DNA of 64,000 bases, from the NCBI RefSeq assembly GCF_017916295.1, contig NZ_JAFMSS010000001.1, positions 124,001 through 188,000 on the forward strand, written 5' to 3'. The notes beneath the pieces are model-generated. The model was not told where the DNA came from and ran no database searches. It worked only from the letters and a program-made list of their open reading frames with translations. Positions 31,521 through 39,458 of the stretch are shown here, piece by piece. The DNA is from Rubellimicrobium arenae (GTDB lineage: Bacteria > Pseudomonadota > Alphaproteobacteria > Rhodobacterales > Rhodobacteraceae). Each line of letters starts with the position of its first letter. Positions within the stretch are counted from its first letter, which is position 1. Position numbers and translations under genes: made by a program.

Positions 31521-32873
31521 ATGTCAACCTTGGCTTCGGCCCGGCCCGTCGAGGGCTCGCCCGCGAACTCGCGGTCGCGGGTGATCCTGGCCAGCCTGAT
31601 CGGCACCACCATCGAGTTCTACGACTTCTACGTCTATGCGACCGCAGCGGTCCTGGTGTTTCCGCACCTGTTCTTCCCGGCCGGGAATGAAACCACCGCC
31701 CTCCTCGCCTCGTTCGCGGTATTCGGAGCGGCCATGGTCGCGCGCCCGCTTGGCGCGATCTTCTTCGGCCATCTGGGCGACCGGCGCGGGCGCAAGATCA
31801 CCCTGGTTGGCGCACTGCTCACCATGGGGATCGCGACGTTCCTCATCGGCCTCCTGCCCACCTACCCCACGGCCGGTTGGCTCGCGCCGGCGCTGCTCGT
31901 GCTGCTGCGGCTGGCCCAAGGATTCGCGCTGGGAGGTGAATGGAGCGGCGCCGCGCTCGTCGCGACCGAGAACGCTCCTCCCGGCCAGCGGGCCGTCTAT
32001 GGGACCTTCCCGCAACTCGGCGCTCCGGTCGGCTTCATCCTCGCGAACGGATTGTTCCTGATCATCGCGGCGGCCCTGCCTTCGGGCGATCCGTCCCAGC
32101 CGTCGCAGGCCTTCCTCGAATGGGGCTGGCGCATCCCGTTCCTGTTCTCGGCCGTCATGGTCGTCGTGGGGCTTTGGGTGCGGCTCAACCTGATCGAAAG
32201 CTCGGCCTTCGAACGGACCGTCCGGACAGGCCAGATCCAGAAGCTGCCGCTCGCCTCGGCGGTGCGGACGCATTGGAAGGCGATGATCCTGGGCACCTTC
32301 TACATGCTGGCGACCTATGTCCTCTTCTACCTGATGACGACCTTCTCGCTCAGCTACGGGCGGGCGGCGCCGACCGCGGACGTGCCCGGACTGGGCTACG
32401 ATTACAGAACCTTCGTGCTCATGATGATCATCGGCGTGGTGTTCTTCGGCGTATTCACGATGCTGTCGGGGCCCTGGGCCGATCGGTGGGGCCGCCGCCG
32501 GACGCTGATCGCCGTCACCCTGGGCATCGTGGTCTTCGGACTGGCCTGGGTGCCGCTGCTGTCCGCTGGCACGGCGGGCGTGATGGCCTGGCTGATCCTG
32601 GGCTTCAGCCTGATGGGCATGACCTTCGGACCGATGGGCGCGCTCCTGCCCGAACTGTTCCCGGCGCGGGTCCGCTACACCGGGTCCGGCATCGCCTACA
32701 ACGTGTCGTCCATCCTGGGCGCGGCGGTGGCTCCGTTCATCGCGGTCGCCCTGTGGCGCGCGGGGGCCGGAAGCCCGTTCTGGGTCGGCGTCTACCTGTC
32801 GGCCATGGCGGTCATCACGCTCGTGGCCCTGCTGATCGGGCGCGAAACGCAGGGCATCGACATCGAAGCCTGA
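31521..32873 (+). CDS. MHS-family MFS transporter (shikimate/proline-betaine type)
   Basis: A 450-aa twelve-segment transporter of the metabolite:H+ symporter group. IGTTIEFYDFYVYATAAVLVF is the MHS opening, then FFGHLGDRRGRK, LRLAQGFALGGEWSGA and LLPELFPARVRYTGSG, all family landmarks. GAGGAG precedes the ATG. It would import a small organic acid, betaine or similar compound with protons. Control by the divergent MarR protein is likely. Confidence 0.9.
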   Translation: MSTLASARPVEGSPANSRSRVILASLIGTTIEFYDFYVYATAAVLVFPHLFFPAGNETTALLASFAVFGAAMVARPLGAIFFGHLGDRRGRKITLVGALLTMGIATFLIGLLPTYPTAGWLAPALLVLLRLAQGFALGGEWSGAALVATENAPPGQRAVYGTFPQLGAPVGFILANGLFLIIAAALPSGDPSQPSQAFLEWGWRIPFLFSAVMVVVGLWVRLNLIESSAFERTVRTGQIQKLPLASAVRTHWKAMILGTFYMLATYVLFYLMTTFSLSYGRAAPTADVPGLGYDYRTFVLMMIIGVVFFGVFTMLSGPWADRWGRRRTLIAVTLGIVVFGLAWVPLLSAGTAGVMAWLILGFSLMGMTFGPMGALLPELFPARVRYTGSGIAYNVSSILGAAVAPFIAVALWRAGAGSPFWVGVYLSAMAVITLVALLIGRETQGIDIEA

Positions 32874-32879
32874 GGACCC

Positions 32880-32918
32880 GGCCCCCAGGGGGCACCCCGC
32901 CGGGTGTCCCCTGGGGCC
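32880..32918 (+). terminator. Strong hairpin after the MHS transporter
   Basis: The 5' arm starts GGCCCCCAGGGGGCACCC at 32880 and the 3' arm is GGGTGTCCCCTGGGGCC ending at 32918, with a four-base loop. One bulged C and one G-T pair are the only faults in a stem of about 17 bp. It begins 7 bases after the transporter stop. There is no T-run. Confidence 0.6.
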
Positions 32919-32993
32919 AGCGTCCTGGGCCCACGCTGGCGACGGACGTGGGCCGGGCTATCTTCCGATCGCCTGCAAGAAGGAGACGAGGCG

Positions 32994-34133
32994 ATGGACG
33001 ACGGAACTCCCCGCCACTTCCCGGTTGATCCCGATGGCCTCATGGAGTTCTCGGTGGTCTTCACCGACCGGTCGCTGAACCACATGTCGAAGCTGTTCCA
33101 AGGGGTCATGCGCGACATCTCGGCGGGGTTGAAGGAGGTCTACGGCGCCGATGCCGTGGCCATCGTCCCGGGCGGGGGCACCTTCGGGATGGAGGCGGTG
33201 GCAAGGCAGTTCGGCGGTGGCGCCCATGCGCTCATCATCCGGAATGGCTGGTTCTCCTACCGTTGGACGCAGATCTTCGAAGCAGGAGGGTTTGCGGCCA
33301 AGACGACCGTGCTCAAGGCCCGGCCGCAGGGTAATGCCGCGCCCGCCCCCTTTGCCCCGGCTCCCATCGAGGACGCCGTCGCCGCGATCCGCGCGGCCCG
33401 ACCCGACGCGGTCTTCGCCCCGCATGTCGAGACGTCGGCGGGGATCATCCTGACCGACGACTACATCCGCACGCTGGCCGACGCGGCCCACGAGGTCGGT
33501 GCCCTGATGGTTCTCGACTGCGTGGCCTCGGGCTGCGTCTGGGTCGACATGCGGCGGACCGGAGTCGACGTGCTCATCTCCGCGCCCCAGAAAGGCTGGT
33601 CCTCGACGCCGGCGGCAGGCCTCGTGATGATGTCGGAACGGGCGCGGATGCGGATGGAGGAAACCACCTCGAACAGCTTCGCGATGGATCTCCGGAAATG
33701 GGCGTCCATCATGGCCGCCTACGAGGCAGGCGGCCATGCCTATCACGCCACGATGCCGACCGACTCGCTTCGCCAGTTCCGCGATACGATGAACGAAACC
33801 CGGGCCTTCGGCTTCGACCGGGCCAAGGCGGCGCAGTGGGAGCTGGGCCGCGCCGTGCGGGGCATCCTGGCGGACAGGGGGCAACGCTCGGTCGCGGCGC
33901 CCGGCTGGGAGGCGCCCAGCGTGGTCGTCTGCTTCACCGACGATCCCGAGCTGCAGTCGGGTCGACGGTTCGCCGCCCAGGGCATGCAGATCGCGGCCGG
34001 GGTGCCCCTGCAGGTCGATGAGCCGGACAGCTACCGCAGCTTCCGGGTCGGGCTTTTCGGGCTGGACAAGCTGGGCGACGTTGCCGCCACCGCTGAGCGG
34101 TTCCGCGCCGTTGCGGACCGGGTGTTCGGCTGA
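32994..34133 (+). CDS. Class V aminotransferase (alanine-glyoxylate type)
   Basis: A 379-aa PLP enzyme. VPGGGTFGMEAVARQF is the cofactor phosphate region, HVETSAGIILTDDYI and LMVLDCVASGCVWVDM carry the ring-stacking and Asp residues, and the Schiff-base Lys is in SAPQKGWSSTPAAG. AAGGAGA precedes the ATG. Alanine-glyoxylate, serine-glyoxylate and related activities are the usual range; the substrate is not fixed. It is flanked by an MHS transporter and a convergent HxlR regulator. Confidence 0.85.
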   Translation: MDDGTPRHFPVDPDGLMEFSVVFTDRSLNHMSKLFQGVMRDISAGLKEVYGADAVAIVPGGGTFGMEAVARQFGGGAHALIIRNGWFSYRWTQIFEAGGFAAKTTVLKARPQGNAAPAPFAPAPIEDAVAAIRAARPDAVFAPHVETSAGIILTDDYIRTLADAAHEVGALMVLDCVASGCVWVDMRRTGVDVLISAPQKGWSSTPAAGLVMMSERARMRMEETTSNSFAMDLRKWASIMAAYEAGGHAYHATMPTDSLRQFRDTMNETRAFGFDRAKAAQWELGRAVRGILADRGQRSVAAPGWEAPSVVVCFTDDPELQSGRRFAAQGMQIAAGVPLQVDEPDSYRSFRVGLFGLDKLGDVAATAERFRAVADRVFG

Positions 34134-34229
34134 GCCGGAGGGCTCCACGCTCGCAGGTGACGCACCGTTCCGGGATCGCGGCGGCGCCCTGACCGAAAGG
34201 AGTGCCGCCGTTCTTCGGCGGCCAGAGGC

Positions 34230-34646
34230 TCAGCCCAGTCGCGACGGGACCGCTGGCTTCTCCTCCACGTCGTCGAAGTCGGCCTCCAGGTTCAGGCTGT
34301 CGCCGTGCTTCTCGGACCAATGGCGGATCGCCTCGAACACGATGCGGAGATCGCGGGCCGCCTCGGTCAACTCGTACTCCACGCGCGGAGGCACCTCGGG
34401 AAAGACGGTCCGGGTCACGAGGCCATGCCGCTCCAGCTCCCGCAACTGGGTGGTCAGCATGTGCTGCGTGATGCCGGGGATGGAGCGCATCAGCTCCCCG
34501 AAGCGAAGCTTGCCCTCGCGCAGGCTCCAGAGGATCTCGGCCTTCCACTTGCCGGTCAGAAGCTTCAGGGCGGCGTGGAAACAGATCCTTGGCCCGGCGC
34601 TGTCGAACAGGGGGCGGCTGTCCTGGGTCTCGCGGGCCTCCGTCAT
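34230..34646 (-). CDS. HxlR-family transcriptional regulator
   Basis: A 138-aa winged-helix regulator. LLTGKWKAEILWSLREGKLRFGEL and GITQHMLTTQLRELERHGLVTRTVFPEVPPRVEYELT are the family pattern. A Cys in RICFHAALKL at about residue 22 is where redox-sensing members carry their switch. GGAGAG precedes the ATG at 34646. The target is probably the gene or region upstream (34647-34973). Confidence 0.87.
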   Translation of the reverse strand: MTEARETQDSRPLFDSAGPRICFHAALKLLTGKWKAEILWSLREGKLRFGELMRSIPGITQHMLTTQLRELERHGLVTRTVFPEVPPRVEYELTEAARDLRIVFEAIRHWSEKHGDSLNLEADFDDVEEKPAVPSRLG

Positions 34647-34973
34647 GCCGTTCTCTCCATTGCTGCAATGATCGATGTTGTAGCAGGATTTCGAACCTAT
34701 GTCGCAATTTGATAGTGCCAACGATATTTCGGCTGCCATCTGGAAGGCGAGGAGCTTGGCACTTGGCAGGCGGCCACCGCCGGCCCTCGTTCTCGTCGCC
34801 GTGGTCGACCGCAGGTTTGGAGCCATGCTCCGCTTTGCAGGCGGTGCCTTCCGTCGCGGAGGATGAAGGACCCTTGGTCGGATCGGGCGTGTTCCCTTGC
34901 CGTCCCGAGGACGAGCACCAACCTCGTCCAGAACGACGCCGATGCTGGCCAGCCAATCCCGGAAGGAAACACC
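34647..34973. other. Intergenic region between HxlR and the small acidic protein
   Basis: About 330 bases without a supported gene. The half next to hxlR is A/T richer (around 34655-34740) and probably holds its promoter and operator, but no clean palindrome or -35/-10 pair can be named. Frames that cross it on the plus strand have mixed third positions and no domain. Confidence 0.3.
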
Positions 34974-35228
34974 ATGACCACGCTTTTCCGCCGCCGCTAC
35001 ACCGTCACGCTCTACACCTCGGAGGCGGGCCTCGACCTACGGGACGAGATCAGCGAATCGCTGATGGATATCGAGAACGAGAGCATCGCGCTGGGCACCG
35101 TCGAGCTGCAGGACAACGAGGCGGAAGTCTCGGAGGATGAGGCCGAGCGGGACCTTGATGCCGTCGAGGTAGGCTTTGCCTCAATGAGCGAGGAGGAGTT
35201 CGCGGATCTGGAAAAGGACGACGACTGA
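34974..35228 (+). CDS. Small acidic protein, 84 aa
   Basis: An 84-residue protein with a short basic start (FRRRYTVTLYTSEAG) and a very acidic second half (LQDNEAEVSEDEAERDLDAVE, then EEEFADLEKDDD). GGAAGGAA precedes the ATG. No family is recognised. The charge pattern suggests a soluble, partly helical protein that may bind a basic partner. It converges on nrdJ with a hairpin between. Confidence 0.65.
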   Translation: MTTLFRRRYTVTLYTSEAGLDLRDEISESLMDIENESIALGTVELQDNEAEVSEDEAERDLDAVEVGFASMSEEEFADLEKDDD

Positions 35229-35340
35229 GCGACGTCCAACCGGAGCGGCCCGGCGTTCGGTGCTGGGTCGTCGGCCACATGATCCCCAGGACGGATCGAG
35301 ATCCGGGTCTGACCTGACGGGTGGCCCCGCTCAATGGCAA

Positions 35341-35368
35341 GGCCCGAGCGCGGTGTCGCGCTCGGGCC
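35341..35368 (-). terminator. Terminator of nrdJ
   Basis: GGCCCGAGCGCG (35341-35352) pairs perfectly with CGCGCTCGGGCC (35357-35368) around the loop GTGT, a 12-bp stem. On the minus strand it lies 52 bases past the nrdJ stop and is followed by TTGCC, a poor U-tract. It may also stop the converging small acidic gene. Confidence 0.65.
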
Positions 35369-35420
35369 CAGGATGGGGATCGACTTTCACCCGGAACCAT
35401 CCGGGGATAGGCCGCCAGTG

Positions 35421-38400
35421 TCAGCTACAACCGCTGGTTCCGCCGCAGGTGTTGCACTTGAGGCAGGTGCCGTTGCGGACGAGCGTGTAGTTCCCGCACT
35501 CGCCGCAGGGGTCGCCTTCGTAGCCTTGGATGCGCGCCTTGTCGCGGGCGCTGATCGGGCCGGACGAAAGCGCCGCGACCGAGGTCGTCGCCTCGTAGGT
35601 GGTGCTGGCCGCCGCCTCGACCGCCGCGCCGAAGGTGCCGTTCAGAACCGCCAGATCCTGGGGCAGACGCTTGCGCAGGTACCCCGTGGAGCTGATCTGC
35701 TTGAGCACCGCGATCGAGCGCGACGCGGCGCTGTCGGCCACCGGGGACACGTTCCGCTCGGCCTCGCCGTGGCCCAGCTCGTCGAAGCTCGGTCCCTTGG
35801 GCGCGACATGGGCGAGATCGGTGCGATCGAGGTAGGAGATCGCCAGCTCCCGGAAGATGTAGTCGAGGATCGAGGTCGCCGACTTGATCGAGTCGTTGCC
35901 CTGCACCATCCCCGCGGGTTCGAAGCGGGTGAAGGTGAAGGCGTCCACGAACTCCTCGAGCGGCACGCCGTACTGGAGGCCGACCGACACGGCGATGGCG
36001 AAATTGTTCATCATCGCCCGGAAGCCCGCGCCTTCCTTGTGCATGTCGAGGAAGATCTCGCCCAGGCGGCCGTCCGAGTATTCGCCCGTCCGCAGGTAGA
36101 CCTTGTGCCCCCCGATGATGGCCTTCTGGGTGTAACCCTTGCGGCGGGCCGGCAGCTTGTCGCGCTCCCGGGTGCGGACCTCGCGGACCACGATCTTTTC
36201 CACGATCTTCTCGGCCAGGACGGCCACCTTGTCGTGGCTGGACCCGTTCGTCAGCACCTCCTCGGCGTCCTCGTCGCCGTCGATCAGGGCGGCGGCGAGC
36301 GGCTGGGACAGCTTGGATCCGTCCCGGTAGAGCGCGTTGGCTTTCACGCCCAGGCTCCAGGACAGGAAGTAGGCGTCCTGGCAATCCTTGATCGTGGCCG
36401 AGTTGGGCATGTTGATGGTCTTGGAGATCGCGCCCGAGATGAAGCTCTGCGCGGCGGCCATCATCGTGATGTGGCTTTCGACGGACAGGAACCGCTTGCC
36501 CTTCTTGCCGCAGGGGTTCGCGCAGTCGAAGACCGACAGATGCTCCTCGCGCAGGTGCGGGGCCCCTTCCAGGGTCATCGTTCCGCAGACGTGGTCGTTC
36601 GCCGCCTCGATCTGCGCCTTGGTGAAGCCCAGGTGGCGCAGCAGGTCGAAGCAGGGATCCGTCAGCCGCGCGGCAGGGATGCCGAGGGTCTTGGTGCAGA
36701 ACTCCTCGCCCAGGGTCCACTGGTTGAAGACGAAGCGGACGTCGAAGGCCTGGGGCAGCGCGGCCTCGATCTTCTCCAGCTCCTCGGCGCCGAAGCCATG
36801 CCCCAGGAGGGCGGTGTGGTTGATCCCGGGGGCGTTGGCCAGCGTACGATGGCCCACGGCATAGGCGATGATGTCCTCGATCTCGGCCGAGGTGTAGCCG
36901 AGCTTGTCGAGCGCGGCGGGGACCGACTGGTTGATGATCTTGAAGTAACCGCCGCCCGCCAGCTTCTTGAACTTCACGAGGGCGAAGTCCGGCTCGATCC
37001 CCGTGGTGTCGCAGTCCATGACGAGGCCGATCGTGCCGGTGGGCGCGATGACCGTGGTCTGCGCGTTGCGGAAGCCGTGCGCCTCGCCCAGAGTCAGGGC
37101 GTCGTCCCAGGCCTGCATGGCCAGTTCCGACAGGCGCAGATCCGGGCAGTTCCCATGATCGAGCGGCACGGGCTTGATCGCCAGCCCTTCGAAGCCGCCG
37201 ACCTGGCCATGTGCGGCCCGGCGATGGTTCCGGATGACCCGCAGCATCGCCTCGCGGTTGCGGCCAAAGCCTGCAAAGGGACCGAGCTCCGACGCGATCT
37301 CGGCCGAGGTCGCATAGGCGGTGCCCGTCATGATCGCCGTGAGTGCACCGCAGAGCGCGCGGCCTTCGTCCGAGTCGTAGCCAAGCCCCATGTTCATCAG
37401 CAGGCCGCCGATGTTCGCATAGCCCAGGCCCAAGGTCCGGAAGTCATAGGACAGCTGGGCGATCTCCTTGGACGGGAACTGGGCCATGGTGACGCTGATC
37501 TCGAGCGTCAGGGTCCAGAGCTTGACCGCATGGATGTATTCGCCGGCGTCGAACTCCTCCCCCGTCCAGAAGGTCAGGAGGTTCAGCGAGGCCAGGTTGC
37601 AGGCGGTGTCATCAAGGAACATGTACTCCGAGCAGGGGTTCGAGCCCCGGATCGGACCGTCGGCCGGGCAGGTGTGCCAGGCGTTGACGGTGTCGTGGAA
37701 CTGGATGCCGGGGTCGGCGCAGGCCCAGGCGGCATGGCCGATCTGGTCCCACAGGTCGCGCGCCTTGAGCGACTTGGTCACCTTCCCGTCACGGCGGGCC
37801 TTGAGGTTCCAGTCCCCGTCCGCCTCGACGGCGCGCAGGAAGGCGTCCGTGACGCGGATCGAGTTGTTCGAGTTCTGGCCTGACACGGAGGCGTAGGCCT
37901 CGGAATCCCAGTCGGTGTCGTAGGTCGGGAACTCGATCGAGTCGAAGCCCTGCTTGGCGTAGTCGAGCACGCGCTTGATGTAGGTCTCGGGGATCGCGGA
38001 CTTCTTGGCCTCGCGGATCGCCTGCTTGAGAGCCTCGTTCTTCGTGGGCTCGTAGGCGTCGGCGACCTCGCCGTCCCAGGACTTCAGCGCCTCGAAGATG
38101 CCGTTCAGGCGCTTTTCGTGCATCTTGGAGCCGGCGACGATGCTCGCCACCTTCTGCTCCTCGATGACCTTCCAGTTGATGAAGGCTTCGATGTCAGGAT
38201 GGTCGGCGTCGACGATGACCATCTTGGCCGCGCGGCGCGTGGTGCCGCCCGACTTGATCGCGCCCGCCGCCCGGTCGCCGATCTTGAGGAAGCCCATCAG
38301 GCCCGAAGAGCGGCCGCCGCCCGACAGCTTTTCGCCCTCGCCGCGCAGCGACGAGAAGTTGGTGCCGGTGCCCGAGCCGTACTTGAAGAGGCGCGCCTCG

Positions 38401-39035
38401 CGGACCCAGAGGTCCATGATCCCGCCCTCGTTCACCAGGTCGTCCTGAACCGACTGGATGAAGCAGGCGTGGGGCTGGGGGTGCTCGTAGGCGCTCTTGG
38501 AGCGGGTGAGCTTCCCGGTCTTGTAGTCCACGTAGTAGTGGCCCTGCGCCGGCCCGTCGATGCCGTAGGCCCAGTGCAGGCCGGTGTTGAACCATTGCGG
38601 CGAGTTGGGCGCGCCCATCTGGCGGGCCAGCATGTGCCGCATCTCGTCGTAATAGGCGCGGGCGTCGGACTCGGCGGTGAAGTAGCCGCCCTTCCAGCCC
38701 CAGTAGGCCCAGGCGCCCGCCAGGCGGTCGAAGACCTGCTTGGCCGAGGTCTCGCCCTCGAAGGCCGCGCCCTTGGCGGGCACCGAGCGGCGAAGCCAGG
38801 CGGGGACGCCCTCCTCGTCGACCGGAGCCACCGCCGAGGGCACGCCCGCCTTGCGGAAGTACTTCTGGGCAATCACGTCGGCTGCGACCTGCGACCAGGA
38901 TTCGGGCACCTCGAGCGTGTCCAGCTTGAACACGGTGGTCCCATCCGGATTGCGGATTTCGGAGGCGGTCGTCCGGAAGGCAATGCCTTCGTAAGCATCC
39001 CGCCCGTCGGTGGTGAATGCACGTGCGATCTTCAT
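35421..39035 (-). CDS. nrdJ: Vitamin B12-dependent ribonucleotide reductase (class II)
   Basis: A 1204-aa adenosylcobalamin-dependent reductase that turns ribonucleotides into deoxyribonucleotides. A redox Cys lies in PHACFIQSVQDD (about residue 188), and the active-site motif NPCSE is at about 465, followed by DTACNLAS. GTGTNFSSLRGEGE and FLKIGDRAAGAIKSGGTTRR are conserved. The tail carries CGECGNY and CLKCNTCGGTSGC, a zinc-ribbon-like end typical of alphaproteobacterial NrdJ. The start at 39035 has AAGGAGG. Upstream candidate NrdR boxes and DnaA boxes suggest tight control of dNTP supply. No small radical-bearing subunit is needed. Confidence 0.96.
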   Translation of the reverse strand: MKIARAFTTDGRDAYEGIAFRTTASEIRNPDGTTVFKLDTLEVPESWSQVAADVIAQKYFRKAGVPSAVAPVDEEGVPAWLRRSVPAKGAAFEGETSAKQVFDRLAGAWAYWGWKGGYFTAESDARAYYDEMRHMLARQMGAPNSPQWFNTGLHWAYGIDGPAQGHYYVDYKTGKLTRSKSAYEHPQPHACFIQSVQDDLVNEGGIMDLWVREARLFKYGSGTGTNFSSLRGEGEKLSGGGRSSGLMGFLKIGDRAAGAIKSGGTTRRAAKMVIVDADHPDIEAFINWKVIEEQKVASIVAGSKMHEKRLNGIFEALKSWDGEVADAYEPTKNEALKQAIREAKKSAIPETYIKRVLDYAKQGFDSIEFPTYDTDWDSEAYASVSGQNSNNSIRVTDAFLRAVEADGDWNLKARRDGKVTKSLKARDLWDQIGHAAWACADPGIQFHDTVNAWHTCPADGPIRGSNPCSEYMFLDDTACNLASLNLLTFWTGEEFDAGEYIHAVKLWTLTLEISVTMAQFPSKEIAQLSYDFRTLGLGYANIGGLLMNMGLGYDSDEGRALCGALTAIMTGTAYATSAEIASELGPFAGFGRNREAMLRVIRNHRRAAHGQVGGFEGLAIKPVPLDHGNCPDLRLSELAMQAWDDALTLGEAHGFRNAQTTVIAPTGTIGLVMDCDTTGIEPDFALVKFKKLAGGGYFKIINQSVPAALDKLGYTSAEIEDIIAYAVGHRTLANAPGINHTALLGHGFGAEELEKIEAALPQAFDVRFVFNQWTLGEEFCTKTLGIPAARLTDPCFDLLRHLGFTKAQIEAANDHVCGTMTLEGAPHLREEHLSVFDCANPCGKKGKRFLSVESHITMMAAAQSFISGAISKTINMPNSATIKDCQDAYFLSWSLGVKANALYRDGSKLSQPLAAALIDGDEDAEEVLTNGSSHDKVAVLAEKIVEKIVVREVRTRERDKLPARRKGYTQKAIIGGHKVYLRTGEYSDGRLGEIFLDMHKEGAGFRAMMNNFAIAVSVGLQYGVPLEEFVDAFTFTRFEPAGMVQGNDSIKSATSILDYIFRELAISYLDRTDLAHVAPKGPSFDELGHGEAERNVSPVADSAASRSIAVLKQISSTGYLRKRLPQDLAVLNGTFGAAVEAAASTTYEATTSVAALSSGPISARDKARIQGYEGDPCGECGNYTLVRNGTCLKCNTCGGTSGCS

Positions 39036-39163
39036 GTCCTCGGCCTCCTTATGCCGGTCGAATTCTGTCCCGCCGACAGCCGAGGCCGTTCGGAGCGAGG
39101 TCATCGCTCCGCCACGGACCCCGACGGTCCGCATGTTGTCCGGTCATCTTCGCCTGTCGTCAG

Positions 39164-39210
39164 CCACCATATGTTGTGGGCGGCTACTGCACCAACACAT
39201 CCTGTCGGAT
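39164..39210. promoter_or_regulatory. Paired NrdR boxes upstream of nrdJ
   Basis: The 16-mer CCACCATATGTTGTGG (39164-39179) agrees closely with the NrdR box consensus (about 12 of the 14 defined positions). A weaker second copy, ACACATCCTGTCGGAT, begins 31 bases on (39195-39210). NrdR boxes normally occur as pairs about three helical turns apart, which this spacing matches. They lie 129-175 bases before the nrdJ start. NrdR would repress when dATP is high. Confidence 0.6.
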
Positions 39211-39239
39211 ACCGTTCCTCGCGGCAATGTGAATCTTGA

Positions 39240-39335
39240 TGTGGATAACGCGTTTTTCGGGTTTGACTCCGAGGGCTGTCAGAGTCCTCGCGATCGGGCC
39301 CGATTCTCCCCCAAGGACCCCCAGACTTATCCACA
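39240..39335. promoter_or_regulatory. Two perfect DnaA boxes in inverted orientation
   Basis: TGTGGATAA at 39240-39248 and TTATCCACA at 39327-39335 are exact DnaA boxes on opposite strands, 87 bases apart. They lie in the nrdJ-RTX intergenic region, upstream of the NrdR boxes. DnaA acting on ribonucleotide reductase promoters is known from E. coli nrdAB. An origin is less likely because only two boxes and no A/T-rich unwinding stretch are seen. Confidence 0.6.
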
Positions 39336-39404
39336 GGGGAGTGGCGCTTCCGCGACAATGGGACGAATTTATGAAGCTCCGAACGACAGCATCGGAAATG
39401 AAAA

Positions 39405-39429
39405 GGCCCGCCCTTCAAGAGGGCGGGCC
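39405..39429 (-). terminator. Intrinsic terminator of the RTX gene
   Basis: GGCCCGCCCT (39405-39414) pairs perfectly with AGGGCGGGCC (39420-39429) around a five-base loop. On the minus strand the stem is followed by TTTT (39404-39401), and it lies 30 bases past the stop of the RTX gene. This is the best intrinsic terminator in the window. Confidence 0.8.
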
Positions 39430-39458
39430 GATCAGGTCCCCTGCTGGTCAGGAATCGA

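Noticed and set aside
35334..37883. An 849-codon plus-strand frame over nrdJ
   Set aside because: Antisense to a certain gene; long antisense frames are expected at this G/C content.
39036..39240. Cobalamin riboswitch upstream of the B12-dependent reductase
   Set aside because: The B12-box and conserved core could not be found on either strand; class II reductase genes usually lack it.
39036..39404. Possible chromosomal origin because of two perfect DnaA boxes
   Set aside because: Only two boxes, no cluster, no A/T-rich unwinding element and no origin-linked genes; promoter control of nrdJ explains them better.
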